A stretch of DNA of 64,000 bases from Opitutaceae bacterium (GCA_016794625.1 JAEUGY010000054.1:25435-89434); one strand, 5' to 3'. Counted from the first letter of the stretch, positions 28,295-37,432 are shown. A program made the numbers and translations. The notes: a model not told the origin generated them from the letters alone.

Positions 28295-28783
28295 GTGAAA
28301 ATCCGAGTCATTGCCACAGGCGGTACCATCGACAAGGTCTACTTTGACGCGGCGAGCACGTACGACGTCGGTGAACCCCAGGTCGGTCCCCTCTTCCAGG
28401 AAGCCAACGTCACCTTCGACTACGTGGTGGAATCGGTCCTGCAAAAGGACAGTCTGGCCATGACGGACGAGGACCGGAAGCTCATCCGGGAACGGGTGTT
28501 GGCGGCCCCCGAAACGCACCTTCTGATCACGCATGGCACCGATACAATGACGACGACAGCGGAATGGCTCTCCGGCATCAGCGAAAAAGTCATCGTCTTT
28601 ACCGGCTCCATGCTACCCGCTCGGTTTCGCACCAGTGATGCGTTGTTCAATCTAGGATGTGCCGTGGGCGCGCTCCAGGTCCTGCCTCCGGGGGTCTATA
28701 TCGCCATGAACGGCCAGATTGCTCCGGCCGGCTCCTTGCGGAAGAATCGCGCCCTGAGCCGCTTTGAACGGAAGGAACCTTGA
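28295..28783 (+). CDS. single-domain asparaginase-like protein
   Basis: 162-aa protein matching only the N-terminal domain of L-asparaginase. Both catalytic clusters are present: ATGGTIDK near residue 7 and THGTDTMTTTAEWL near residue 77, with VFTGSMLPAR following. Full asparaginases are about 330 aa. There is no C-terminal domain in any frame downstream, where a convergent gene begins. Stand-alone proteins of this size occur in many bacteria, so I treat it as an intact family member, not a fragment. The GTG start is 97 bp after the permease; whether it belongs to the sugar locus is unclear. Confidence 0.8.
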   Translation: MKIRVIATGGTIDKVYFDAASTYDVGEPQVGPLFQEANVTFDYVVESVLQKDSLAMTDEDRKLIRERVLAAPETHLLITHGTDTMTTTAEWLSGISEKVIVFTGSMLPARFRTSDALFNLGCAVGALQVLPPGVYIAMNGQIAPAGSLRKNRALSRFERKEP

Positions 28784-28787
28784 TTGG

Positions 28788-29603
28788 TCAACCGGGTCGA
28801 CCCAGCGGCCTGTCGGAAGCCACCGCCAGGGGCGGTTTACCGGGGATTGGCGGCAATCCGCGGAGTTGGAATCGCCCCCCGGCCATCGCCATCGACTCGA
28901 GCCAGGCGAGTCGCAACGCGGACGTGGTGACATGACGTTGGGGCGGTTGCCGCAGAGCCACGCGACCGTCCTGAGTGGAAACGTCGAGCCAGCCCCATCC
29001 GACCGGCACTTCATGCGGTTCGATCAGCCCGGCCGTGGTCACAAGATAAAGGTAATCCGCGGCGTGGTAGCGATGGAGGCGCGCAAACTTCACGCTTCGT
29101 ACCAGTTTCCGCTGCCGGATCTCAAGGTCGCGCTGCAAACGCTCGAGTCCATCGTGACGGAGTCCACGGAGATCATAGTCGTCGTAGTCTGGAAACAGGG
29201 CGGCGCCTCGCCGCAGGTCGGGACGATGTGCAGCCACGAGGGAGGTCAACGTCTTGAGTCGGTCGGCACACTCCGCCGTCTCGCAACGCAAGGTCGGTTC
29301 ATCCGCTTCGTCCCGCAGAAAATCGGATCGCGCCTGCTTGCACTCGAAAAGAGCCACGACCCCGCCGTCGGCGCACGGATGTCGCGACGCCGCCGCTACA
29401 TCGGCGCGATAGGGACTCGCGGGCACCCGCACCTCAAACCCGAGCACGGGAAAGCGGTTTTCCAGCGCCCATTCACCCGCAGCGCGCTTGAGGGCCCGGT
29501 GAACCGCAGACTCGGACGTGGCACCCCGGCGGGCGGTGGTTGACGCGACCGGCGACGGACCGGTTGGTTCACGGCCCGCATGCTCCGGGTTGCTGGCGGC
29601 CAT
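28788..29603 (-). CDS. PD-(D/E)XK nuclease-like protein downstream of lexA
   Basis: Protein of 271 aa with no clear named family. Residues about 30-100 show a PD-(D/E)XK nuclease arrangement: a helix with SESAVHRALKRAA, then RADVAAA, then VVALFECKQARSDFLRD, giving the D ... E-x-K core. This resembles the MmcB-type layout, a DNA-repair protein family known to be SOS-regulated in Caulobacter, but I cannot show homology. The start ATG has one of the few strong ribosome sites here (GAGGT, 4-5 bp spacing). It lies 30 bp after the lexA stop, so it is probably in the lexA transcript. Confidence 0.65.
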   Translation of the reverse strand: MAASNPEHAGREPTGPSPVASTTARRGATSESAVHRALKRAAGEWALENRFPVLGFEVRVPASPYRADVAAASRHPCADGGVVALFECKQARSDFLRDEADEPTLRCETAECADRLKTLTSLVAAHRPDLRRGAALFPDYDDYDLRGLRHDGLERLQRDLEIRQRKLVRSVKFARLHRYHAADYLYLVTTAGLIEPHEVPVGWGWLDVSTQDGRVALRQPPQRHVTTSALRLAWLESMAMAGGRFQLRGLPPIPGKPPLAVASDRPLGRPG

Positions 29604-29633
29604 GGTTACCTCGGTTCTCTGAGGCCCACTTCG

Positions 29634-30242
29634 TCACCGCGTCACGCGACGGAGCAGGCCGACCAGTACGCCCTGCGCTTCAAGTCGCTCCACCGGGACA
29701 ATGTCCGGGAAAGCCGCATTTTCCGCCCGCAAGACCGGCTTTCCATGTACCAGCACGTAACGCTTCAGCGTCGTCGCACCATCCACCAACGCGGCTACGA
29801 TTTCCCCCGGGCGTGGTTCGCGACGTTCAAACACGCCGACGTCCCCCGGACAGATGTGCACGTCGATCATGGACTCGCCGCTGATCTCCAGCGCCCAAAC
29901 CCGGTGGGATCGATCTCCGGTGACGCCAAAGACCGAAGGATCCAGCGCTATCGAGCGCAGAGCTTCCGGACCCGTCGCGGAGGGGTGCCCCGCCGGAATG
30001 GTGCCGAACACAGAAACGTCAAAAAGCCGACCTTGGATCTCCGCCGCCTTGATCCCCCACGACCCGTCGGCCAATTGCTCAACGGAGCCTTTGGTCGCGA
30101 GTGACTTCAGGTGCCGAATCACGGAGGTCTGTGAGGCGAAACCAAACTGCTTCTGAATGATGCGCGTCGAAGGCGGAACCGTATTCTGCCGTTGGTATTC
30201 GCTGATGAAAGCGAGGATCTCCTCTTGTCGGTCGGTCAACAT
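29634..30242 (-). CDS. lexA: LexA repressor
   Basis: SOS repressor (202 aa). The N-terminal winged helix starts MLTDRQEEILAFISEY. The self-cleavage Ala84-Gly85 lies in TIPAGHP, the catalytic Ser124 is in SGESMID and the Lys160 in TTLKRYV, all spaced as in LexA. An in-frame TTG at 30278 would add 12 residues translated from the operator sequence, so I prefer the ATG at 30242. Two operator palindromes abut this start, indicating autoregulation. The gene probably shares a transcript with the nuclease-like gene 30 bp downstream. Confidence 0.93.
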   Translation of the reverse strand: MLTDRQEEILAFISEYQRQNTVPPSTRIIQKQFGFASQTSVIRHLKSLATKGSVEQLADGSWGIKAAEIQGRLFDVSVFGTIPAGHPSATGPEALRSIALDPSVFGVTGDRSHRVWALEISGESMIDVHICPGDVGVFERREPRPGEIVAALVDGATTLKRYVLVHGKPVLRAENAAFPDIVPVERLEAQGVLVGLLRRVTR

Positions 30243-30246
30243 GGCG

Positions 30247-30275
30247 TGTTCATTTGAACCGTGTTCATCCGAACA
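30247..30275. promoter_or_regulatory. two tandem LexA operators (SOS boxes) upstream of lexA
   Basis: TGTTC-ATTT-GAACC (30247-30260) and TGTTC-ATCC-GAACA (30262-30275) are both TGTTC-N4-GAAC palindromes with centres 15 bp apart; the second is perfect and extends to GTGTTC/GAACAC. The Verrucomicrobia LexA motif is reported as TGTTC-N4-GAACA. The nearer box begins only 4 bp from the lexA ATG. Confidence 0.85.
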
Positions 30276-30352
30276 CAACCTGACTGCGTGGCAAGCTACA
30301 ATTGACTGAATTCCCGGCCACGTCGGGATAATCGGACTGACCCCGCGTCCAA

Positions 30353-31378
30353 TCAGGGCCGGTTCGCGGCGCCGTGGTCCCGGGCGTAGTGCTCCTTGAG
30401 CAGGTCGCGGCCAAAATCAGCTTCCGGATCACGCCAGACGGCGTGCACATGGTTCGCCCCGTTTTGTACATTGTCGTACTCGATGACAAAGGTGGGCCCT
30501 TGGACACGATAGTAGTGGGGCGCGCCTTTCTCGAGACCTCCAGCCCAGCAGAAGTACACCCGATCCCAACCGGCGGCGGCGATTTTTTGCAGGTCCACCT
30601 GGGCGACATCATCACGATGACGTTGCACATAGGCGCGAACCAAGGCCTTCAAGCGGGTCTGTTGGGCGGGAGTCATCCGGGAAAAGGGAACTCCTTGGGG
30701 CGCTTCGAGCACAACACGCGCTTGATTCGACGTGAGAATGTCCTTGGGGGCCTGGTCGGAAATCACGGCCACGGCCCGTTGTGAGGAGTCGAGTTCGTTC
30801 AAGAGATCGCGCCCCAAGTCTTCCAAGGCGCCCAACGCGCGCTGTCCCTTCTTCGGCCCACTGCGCACTTCCGCGGGGTTCGAGCCGAAGAAGGAGGGAG
30901 TGGTCGATACGTGGGTTGAACCCACCAAGGTGAAATTAACGGAGAGGTGATGCCCCTCAAATCGCCATCCCCAGATACCGTCAGGCGAGGGCGTACCGAA
31001 CACGGTGACCGTATAAAGACCGGCATCGCGGCGGGCAGAGCCCTCCAGTTCGAACAGGACTCGCTCCAACGCCATGATCGCCTCGACCTGTAGGTGTCCT
31101 CGATCGCTCAATCCAGCGCGCAACAGGGCGAGCGCTTTTTCACGCTGCTCGGGGGTCATCTCCTTCAGCGCGAGCCCGTTTCGTTCCTTCGGGACGAAGT
31201 GCCAATTCTCTCGTTCCGCATCCTTGACTCCATAGGTCGCACGCCGCGCCTGATCCGCCGGCAAGGTCGCGAGAAATGCCAGGGCCGCCTCGGACAGCTC
31301 GCGCGATGCTGTGTGCGCCGGCGAACGAAGGGGAAGCAGCATTCCGCACAGAACGAGGAGCAGGGAGAGGGGTCGCAT
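30353..31378 (-). CDS. secreted DUF3500 family protein
   Basis: 341-aa protein with an N-terminal signal peptide (hydrophobic core LSLLLVLCGMLLPL, likely cleavage near residue 21-23). The body follows the DUF3500 pattern: WHFVPKERNGLALKEMTPEQREKAL, then GLYTVTVFGTPSPDGIWGWRFEGHHLSVNFTL, and near the C-terminus HYYRVQGPTFVIEYDNVQNGANHVH-like residues followed by a W. The biochemical role of the family is not known. It is separated from lexA by 110 bp and has its own promoter region. Confidence 0.85.
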   Translation of the reverse strand: MRPLSLLLVLCGMLLPLRSPAHTASRELSEAALAFLATLPADQARRATYGVKDAERENWHFVPKERNGLALKEMTPEQREKALALLRAGLSDRGHLQVEAIMALERVLFELEGSARRDAGLYTVTVFGTPSPDGIWGWRFEGHHLSVNFTLVGSTHVSTTPSFFGSNPAEVRSGPKKGQRALGALEDLGRDLLNELDSSQRAVAVISDQAPKDILTSNQARVVLEAPQGVPFSRMTPAQQTRLKALVRAYVQRHRDDVAQVDLQKIAAAGWDRVYFCWAGGLEKGAPHYYRVQGPTFVIEYDNVQNGANHVHAVWRDPEADFGRDLLKEHYARDHGAANRP

Positions 31379-31505
31379 TCCCCAGCCTGTTCACCTGGTG
31401 GAAGAAGCACAAACCAATTGAAGCCTCGGCCACGACCGTTGCGGATACGCCGACCCTCAACGTCGAAAAAGAAAACAACCGCCTGCACTGGTGCATTGAT
31501 CTCCC

Positions 31506-33854
31506 GTGACCGCAACCCTGATGATGGCTGGCATGGAAGGGATCAATTTCATCCAGGACCTTGCGATCGTGCTGCTCGCGGCCGGGCTGGCCGGCGCGCT
31601 GTGCAAGCGACTCGGCCTCTCTGTGGTGGTGGGCTACCTGTTTGCCGGCATGGTGATTGGTCCCTTCACTCCGCCGTTTTCGCTGGTGCTCGACGTGGGA
31701 CGAATCGAGACGCTCTCGCAGGTGGGATTGGTATTCCTGATGTTCGCCATCGGCCTGGGGTTGAGCCTGACCAAACTTCGGCAGATGGGCATGTCCACGC
31801 TCATCGCCACGGGTTTGGGCGCCTTTTTCGTACTCAACCTGACTCAACTGCTCGGTCTGGCGCTTGGCTGGACCTCGTTGCAGAGCCTCTTCATCGCCGC
31901 GATGTTCATGGTCTCCAGTTCGGCGGTCATCGCGAAGATCATCGCAGATCTCAACCTGAGCCATGAACGCCCCGGCCAACTTGCATTGGCCATCACGGTG
32001 CTGGAGGACGTGGTGGCGGTCATGATGCTCGCGATCCTGGGCTCACAAGCCTCCGGAGTCTCCTCCGGCACCGAAGATCTCGGAGGCTTGCTGGCCAGTC
32101 TGAGCGCGTTTGTCGTTGTGTTGGTCATGGTCGGCCTCTTTTTCGTGCCGCGCATCCTGCGTCGCCTGGAGGCCAAGGCTGACCCGGAGCTGCAGACGAT
32201 CATCATCGCGGGTGTGCTGCTGCTGATGGCGCTCTTGGCGGTGAAAGCCGGGTATTCGCTCGCACTCGGAGCGTTCCTGCTCGGGGCGATTGTTGCGGAG
32301 ATGCCCCAGCGGCGGGGGGTCGAGCGTGCGTTTGTCGGCATGCGCGACATTTTCAGCAGCGTGTTCTTCGTCGCCATCGGCATGATGATCGATGTCCGCC
32401 TGATGTGGGACGTCTGGCCCTGGATCATCGGCCTGGGACTCTTCACCCTGGTGGTGCGGGCCGTGGCCACCAGCGCCGCACTGGCCTTGATCGGCACGCC
32501 TTCGCGACAGGCGCGTCGGGCCGGTCTCGCACTCACGCCACTGGGGGAATTCACCTTCGTCATCGCACAGCTGGGAGTGGGCGCAAAGGTCCTGCCGGCC
32601 CCCTACTACCCCATCGCCGTGGGCGTTTCCCTGCTGACCGTACTGGTCGCTCCGATCCTGAATCGTCACGCCGATGTCGTCTTGCGCGCATTCGATGCGC
32701 TTGAACCCTCGTTCGTCCGTCGGGGTCTCACTGCCTATCAGGAGTGGTTGCACCAGCTCGGTGGAGTCCAGGGCGGACAATGGTGGCAGCTGAGCAAGAG
32801 CCGGTTGCTGCAAATTGCGCTGGAAATGCTGTTCGTCACAGGGCTCCTGATCTTCTCCGAACGCATTTTCCGCACGCTGCAAGAGAGCGGCCTCGTCACC
32901 GGACTCGCTCCCGGCACGCTCAAACTGCTTTTCTGGTCGACCATGGCGCTGCTGGTCCTGGTGCCGCTCGTGGCCATCTGGCGGAACATCTCGACGCTCG
33001 GGCTGATCTTTGCCGAGCAGGCATCCCGGCACACCCGGCTGCCTGGTCGGGTGGTGGAAACAGCGCTCAAGGTTCTGTGCGGGCTGGGTCTGGCCTACTG
33101 GCTGTCTCGCATCGTACCCACGGATACCATCTCGCGCTGGGCCTGGCTGGTCATTGCCCTCGTGCTGGGTGTTGTGCTCGCCATCTTCTCCCGGCGATTG
33201 ATCTATTGGCATAGTGAGTGGCAGTCGTCATTGAGCGGCGTCTTCAATTCCCAAACGACGACGGAACAGCCGAACAGCCCGCCCTCCTGGGTCGATACTT
33301 CGGGCGACTGGAACATCAACGTCCAGGAATGCGCCCTGCCCGAACGGGTCGCCTGCGCTGGCAGCACCCTGGCGGAGTTGGGGGTACGCTCCCGGTACGG
33401 GTGTTCCATCGTCGAGATCAACCGGCATGGCACCACCCTGATCGCTCCGGAACCGAGCCAGGTCTTGTACGCAGGGGATCGCCTGCTTCTGCTGGGCACG
33501 GCCGAGCAGATCGCGGCGGCGCGCGAGGCGCTCATGGCCGTGACTCCGCCGGGAGAGAATCCGTCGTTTGACGAAGCGCGATTGGAGTCGGTGCGGGTAC
33601 CGACGGGAGCGCACCATGGAAAGTCACTCGCCACGCTGCAGATCACGCGCCAGACCGGCGTTCTCGTGGTGGGCCACGATCGCGGCGGGCAGCGTCACAT
33701 CAACCCGCCCGCGCAACAGGTGCTGCTCGAGGGCGATCATCTCCTCGTCCTCGGTTCGCCGGCCCAGATTCGCGCCTTCAAGCGCTGGCTGGTGCGCGAA
33801 GAACCTGCTCGAGACGGGCCCTTGGCCGGCGCTATCGCCCCGGCCGGTTCCTAA
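31506..33854 (+). CDS. CPA2-family cation:proton antiporter (KefB/YbaL-like) with C-terminal TrkA-C domains
   Basis: Inner-membrane antiporter (782 aa). Residues about 8-390 form the Na+/H+ exchanger-type core with about twelve helices, including YLFAGMVIGPF, GLVFLMFAIGLGLSL, a SSSAVIAKI segment and LEDVVAVMML. A second block of four hydrophobic segments (about 430-560) is followed by a soluble region with two TrkA-C-like domains (about 600-770). No TrkA-N NAD-binding Rossmann domain is evident, unlike KefB/KefC. It probably exports K+ or Na+ against protons. Start GTG; an ATG at 31521 is an alternative. The stop overlaps the convergent pgl by 4 bp. Confidence 0.85.
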   Translation: MTATLMMAGMEGINFIQDLAIVLLAAGLAGALCKRLGLSVVVGYLFAGMVIGPFTPPFSLVLDVGRIETLSQVGLVFLMFAIGLGLSLTKLRQMGMSTLIATGLGAFFVLNLTQLLGLALGWTSLQSLFIAAMFMVSSSAVIAKIIADLNLSHERPGQLALAITVLEDVVAVMMLAILGSQASGVSSGTEDLGGLLASLSAFVVVLVMVGLFFVPRILRRLEAKADPELQTIIIAGVLLLMALLAVKAGYSLALGAFLLGAIVAEMPQRRGVERAFVGMRDIFSSVFFVAIGMMIDVRLMWDVWPWIIGLGLFTLVVRAVATSAALALIGTPSRQARRAGLALTPLGEFTFVIAQLGVGAKVLPAPYYPIAVGVSLLTVLVAPILNRHADVVLRAFDALEPSFVRRGLTAYQEWLHQLGGVQGGQWWQLSKSRLLQIALEMLFVTGLLIFSERIFRTLQESGLVTGLAPGTLKLLFWSTMALLVLVPLVAIWRNISTLGLIFAEQASRHTRLPGRVVETALKVLCGLGLAYWLSRIVPTDTISRWAWLVIALVLGVVLAIFSRRLIYWHSEWQSSLSGVFNSQTTTEQPNSPPSWVDTSGDWNINVQECALPERVACAGSTLAELGVRSRYGCSIVEINRHGTTLIAPEPSQVLYAGDRLLLLGTAEQIAAAREALMAVTPPGENPSFDEARLESVRVPTGAHHGKSLATLQITRQTGVLVVGHDRGGQRHINPPAQQVLLEGDHLLVLGSPAQIRAFKRWLVREEPARDGPLAGAIAPAGS

Positions 33855-34582
33855 AGGCGGGAAGCCGCCGCGTCGTCCACCAGCCACGTCACGCAGTCGG
33901 ACGCCGTGGAGAGAATTTTCGCCGGCACCTGCGGCCATGGTTCCTCGCTATGAATCACGCGACGAAGGGCCTCTGCTTTGCTCTCGCCGAGCACCATGAC
34001 CATGATGCTCCGGCACACGCGCAAGCCCGTGGGGGTGATGGTCAACCTCCCACCCTTTTCCCCGGCGTCGACGCAGCCAAAGAGCAGCCCGCCGTCGTCC
34101 TCGAAGAGCGGAGTGCCCGGAAAAAACGAGGCGGTGTGAGCATCTTCACCCAAGCCCAGCATGCAGACGTCATAGGCCTTGCCTGGTCCGGCGAGCAGGA
34201 ACCAGGTCTTGCGATAGGCCTCCGCGGCCTCCCGCGCTTCGTACGCGACAACCCAGGGGTGCCGGTGTTCGCGGGGGATGCTCAAGGGAGTGAGCAGGAG
34301 GCGTTCACAATGGCCGAAGTTGCTCTGTGCATGGTTCAACGGAACGAGGCGTTCGTCACTGACCGTAAAGTGGGTTTCTTCGACGAGTTCCCGCGAGAGG
34401 GCTTTCGATGCCACCAACCAGCGGAACCAATCCTGCGGCGTGGTGCCTCCGCTCATCGCCCAGGTGAAGTTTCGCGAGGCGCGTTTGGCGTGTTGCAGTC
34501 GGGCAATCTCCACCGCGCGCGCAAAAAGCGCTTCGCGGTTTCCGATCACCACTCGTCCGTAGGGGGTCGCTGTTTCAGTCAT
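33851..34582 (-). CDS. pgl: 6-phosphogluconolactonase
   Basis: 243-aa enzyme of the SugarP isomerase/lactonase (DevB) family that hydrolyses 6-phosphogluconolactone to 6-phosphogluconate, the second step of the oxidative pentose-phosphate pathway. Visible motifs are AMSGGTTPQDWFRWL, HFTVSDERLVPLNHAQSNFG and LGLGEDAHTASFFPGTPL. The ATG at 34582 fits the family length; the extra 27 residues of the open frame are not conserved and the leader before this ATG is pyrimidine-rich. Third gene of zwf-opcA-pgl, 93 bp after opcA. Confidence 0.92.
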   Translation of the reverse strand: MTETATPYGRVVIGNREALFARAVEIARLQHAKRASRNFTWAMSGGTTPQDWFRWLVASKALSRELVEETHFTVSDERLVPLNHAQSNFGHCERLLLTPLSIPREHRHPWVVAYEAREAAEAYRKTWFLLAGPGKAYDVCMLGLGEDAHTASFFPGTPLFEDDGGLLFGCVDAGEKGGRLTITPTGLRVCRSIMVMVLGESKAEALRRVIHSEEPWPQVPAKILSTASDCVTWLVDDAAASRL

Positions 34583-34675
34583 GGAAAGGGAATCGGACTT
34601 CGGAGCCACGTTCGGTCGCGTCTGGCGGGTCCGCGCGGCGGGCCACTTCCCTACGGGCGACACAACGCGGCACCA

Positions 34676-35662
34676 TCAATAGAACAGCGCCTCACCGAGC
34701 GCCGCCTCGGGGGACAGCAGGCTGATGGCGGTGGGAAAGTGAATGGGGTCAGCCCCAAAACGGGTCTCAAAACACGCCTGGCCCGCTTCAAAATCTCCCC
34801 GCCACTGGAATCGATTGGCACCCGAATAGCCAAACGTGACCGACAGGCGCATGCCCGTTCCCGTCGTTTCTTCCTTTACCAGGAAACGCAGATCGGTCGA
34901 CGCGCCACACTCCACCAGCCGGGAAGACAGCCATCGTTGCAGGGCGTGCGCCTCCGCTGCCAGCCGTCCCACATACGCGATGTTCACTGAAAACAAGCCC
35001 TCGACCAAACGCGCGGGCGGAACTCCCGCGAGAAACTGGCCCATCGATTGACGCACGGGCAGCAGACGGGCGGAGGCCAGATCCCGCACGAGCTCAGGAC
35101 GAGGCCAGGGATGGGTCAGGGCGTCTCCCGGCACAATGGCGGTGTCAAAGATGACCCGTTTCGAGGTTCGCAGGAGGTACTGATAGTCAGCCAGACGCGA
35201 ACTGAGCGAAAACCGGTGCGCCCAATAGTAGAGCGGCAGGTCGGTCGAGAGACAGACCGAGACCTGGTTTTCCAGATAGCGACGGGCCGAAACGGGGTAG
35301 CTCAATGCGACGAACTCCACGCAGCGCGTGTCTCCCTTCGATTTCCCCAGAAAACACTCCCCGTAAACCTTGGCCCGCAGTTCCGTTACGCCTCCATCAT
35401 GAGACAACGGACAAAGCACCACCACCCGGCAGGGATAACGATGGGCGAAACGGAGGGCGGTTTGAAACTGGGTGCAACCATCGTCGGGGGTTGTCGCGAA
35501 ACCAAGATGGAGGACGAGGTTGAGCTGGGTCGCCTTGACATCATCACCCGCCGCCGACGACTCACCGGGCGTCGACGGATCCGTCCAGATCTGGGCGAGG
35601 CTTTTGGAAATCGAACCCACCGGGACTTCGATTCCCGGCAGGGCGTTAAAGACTTCGGGCAT
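34676..35662 (-). CDS. opcA: glucose-6-phosphate dehydrogenase assembly protein OpcA
   Basis: 328-aa protein of the OpcA group, which supports G6PDH oligomerisation or redox activation in cyanobacteria and actinobacteria. Features: N-terminal VGSISKSLAQIW, CRVVVLCPLSHDGG, a LPLYYWAHRF segment and VIFDTAIVPGDAL. It lies between zwf and pgl on the same strand, the setting that most supports the call. The ATG at 35662 is preceded by a TTG three codons earlier that I reject. The zwf stop lies 90 bp upstream. Confidence 0.82.
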   Translation of the reverse strand: MPEVFNALPGIEVPVGSISKSLAQIWTDPSTPGESSAAGDDVKATQLNLVLHLGFATTPDDGCTQFQTALRFAHRYPCRVVVLCPLSHDGGVTELRAKVYGECFLGKSKGDTRCVEFVALSYPVSARRYLENQVSVCLSTDLPLYYWAHRFSLSSRLADYQYLLRTSKRVIFDTAIVPGDALTHPWPRPELVRDLASARLLPVRQSMGQFLAGVPPARLVEGLFSVNIAYVGRLAAEAHALQRWLSSRLVECGASTDLRFLVKEETTGTGMRLSVTFGYSGANRFQWRGDFEAGQACFETRFGADPIHFPTAISLLSPEAALGEALFY

Positions 35663-35752
35663 AAGCGGCAAAGAGGAACGCCTCCCGTTGATTCCGTTCG
35701 CCCCCCGCTGCTGTCGGGCAAGTCGGAGCGAACGAAACGGGGCGTCGATGGA

Positions 35753-37294
35753 TCACGGTTTTCTCCAGATGTGATTGTTCTTGCTGAGCAGCTCGTCGGC
35801 GGACGGAGGCCCCCAGGAACCCGCCGCGTAACTGTCCATGCCTTCCCGTTTGGCCGCGGCCCACGATTCCAGGACCGGAGTGTAGAGTCGCCACGAGGTT
35901 TCGGCCTCGTCGCCTCGGATGAAAAGCGTCCCATCCCCAATCATGGCGTCCAGCACAAGGCGCTCGTAGGCTTCGGGCGTGTTCGAGCCGAACGTGGTGC
36001 TGTAGCGGAAGTTCATCTTCACTGGCTGGGTGCGCGTCTCCAAACCCGGCACCTTGCCATTGAGCACCATGCTCAGTCCCTCGTCGGGCTGGATCTGAAA
36101 GGCGAGTGTATTGGGGGCGAGATTGAAGCGCTCGCCCTCGGCGAAGAGTGTGCCGGGAGGACGCTTGAACTGAATGGCGATTTCGCTCACGCGACGGGCC
36201 ATGCGTTTGCCTGAACGCAGGTAAAAGGGAACGCCCTGCCACCGCCAGTTGTTGATCGAGAGCCGGATCGCAGCGTACGTCTCAGTGGCGGACACGGGGG
36301 CTATGCCCTCCTCTTCCAAATAGCCCTTCGACGGTTTGCCGCCCAGCAATCCGGCCGCGTATTGGGCGCGGGCGACATCCCCTCCCGGACCGACCCGAAG
36401 TGGCTGGATCGCCTTGAGCACCTTGACCTTTTCATCGCGGACCGCCTCGGCGTCGAGCGACACCGGCGGTTCCATCGCGGTCAGGGCCAGCAGCTGCATG
36501 GTGTGGTTCTGAATCATGTCCCGCAGCGCACCGCTCTGCTCGTAGTACCCCCCGCGTGTGCCGACGCCCACTTCCTCAGCCACGGTGATCTGAACGTTGT
36601 CGATGAAGGTGCGATTCCAGAGCGGCTCAAAAATCGAGTTGGCGAACCGCTGCACGAGAAGATCCTGCACCGTTTCCTTGCCCAGGTAGTGGTCGATCCG
36701 GTACACTTGGTGCTCCTGAAAGACCGACCTGATGGTGCCATTGAGCGCCACCGCCGAGGCCAGGTCCTTGCCGAACGGCTTCTCGATGATGACCTTGGCG
36801 TGATGGACGTGCCCAAGGTGCTTCGAAGCCAGTCCGCTTGCGCCGAGATTGAGCAGAATCGGAGCGAAAACCGAGGGAGGGGTGGAGATGTAGAAGAGCG
36901 GCTGCACGTCGCGGCCGATGCGCTTCTCAATCTCGGCGATGTGCGCCGCCAGACGGTCGAAGGCCGGCTTCTCGTCGTAACCACCAGCCACATACGTGGT
37001 GTTGGCGGCGACCCGGCCCCAGACCTCCGCATTCAATTCTCGGCGGGAAAACTCCTTTACGGCGTCGGCCGCCATCCCGCGAAACTCATCGTCCGGGATG
37101 GGCTTGCGTCCGTAGCCGATGAGGTGGAAATCGGCGGGGAGCAGATTGTCCACCGCCAGATTGTAGACGGCCGGAATCAGTTTCCGCGCGGTCAGATCCC
37201 CCGATGCGCCAAAAATGACGACGACGGTGGGAGGTGCTCCGCGGTGCTTGCTCAAGCCCTGCAGGAATGGATGTCTTGGTTGGTTCTCGGCCAT
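35753..37294 (-). CDS. zwf: glucose-6-phosphate 1-dehydrogenase
   Basis: 513-aa NADP-dependent enzyme making 6-phosphogluconolactone, the entry to the oxidative pentose-phosphate pathway. The nucleotide motif is FGASGDLTARKLIPA near residue 30; the substrate-binding and catalytic RIDHYLGKE is near residue 200 with the nearby EKPFG; NHTMQLLALTAMEPP and LRSGKRM follow. First gene of zwf-opcA-pgl on the minus strand. The presence of pgl and opcA supports a working pathway for NADPH supply. Confidence 0.96.
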   Translation of the reverse strand: MAENQPRHPFLQGLSKHRGAPPTVVVIFGASGDLTARKLIPAVYNLAVDNLLPADFHLIGYGRKPIPDDEFRGMAADAVKEFSRRELNAEVWGRVAANTTYVAGGYDEKPAFDRLAAHIAEIEKRIGRDVQPLFYISTPPSVFAPILLNLGASGLASKHLGHVHHAKVIIEKPFGKDLASAVALNGTIRSVFQEHQVYRIDHYLGKETVQDLLVQRFANSIFEPLWNRTFIDNVQITVAEEVGVGTRGGYYEQSGALRDMIQNHTMQLLALTAMEPPVSLDAEAVRDEKVKVLKAIQPLRVGPGGDVARAQYAAGLLGGKPSKGYLEEEGIAPVSATETYAAIRLSINNWRWQGVPFYLRSGKRMARRVSEIAIQFKRPPGTLFAEGERFNLAPNTLAFQIQPDEGLSMVLNGKVPGLETRTQPVKMNFRYSTTFGSNTPEAYERLVLDAMIGDGTLFIRGDEAETSWRLYTPVLESWAAAKREGMDSYAAGSWGPPSADELLSKNNHIWRKP

Positions 37295-37432
37295 GACGTG
37301 GGAGTGTTTGTCGGCAGCGCCGTCCGGCGAGGCAAGCGGTTTGTTTCGCCTGGCCGCTCACACCAGCCTTCGGAGTCGGTATTCTGGCTCCCCTTGTACC
37401 ATGCGCACCAACAGCTTCGCCATTCATCCAGG

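Noticed and set aside
28295..28783. Pseudogene call for the short asparaginase
   Set aside because: No C-terminal domain remnant is found in any frame downstream, and stand-alone asparaginase-domain proteins of this length exist, so truncation is not supported.
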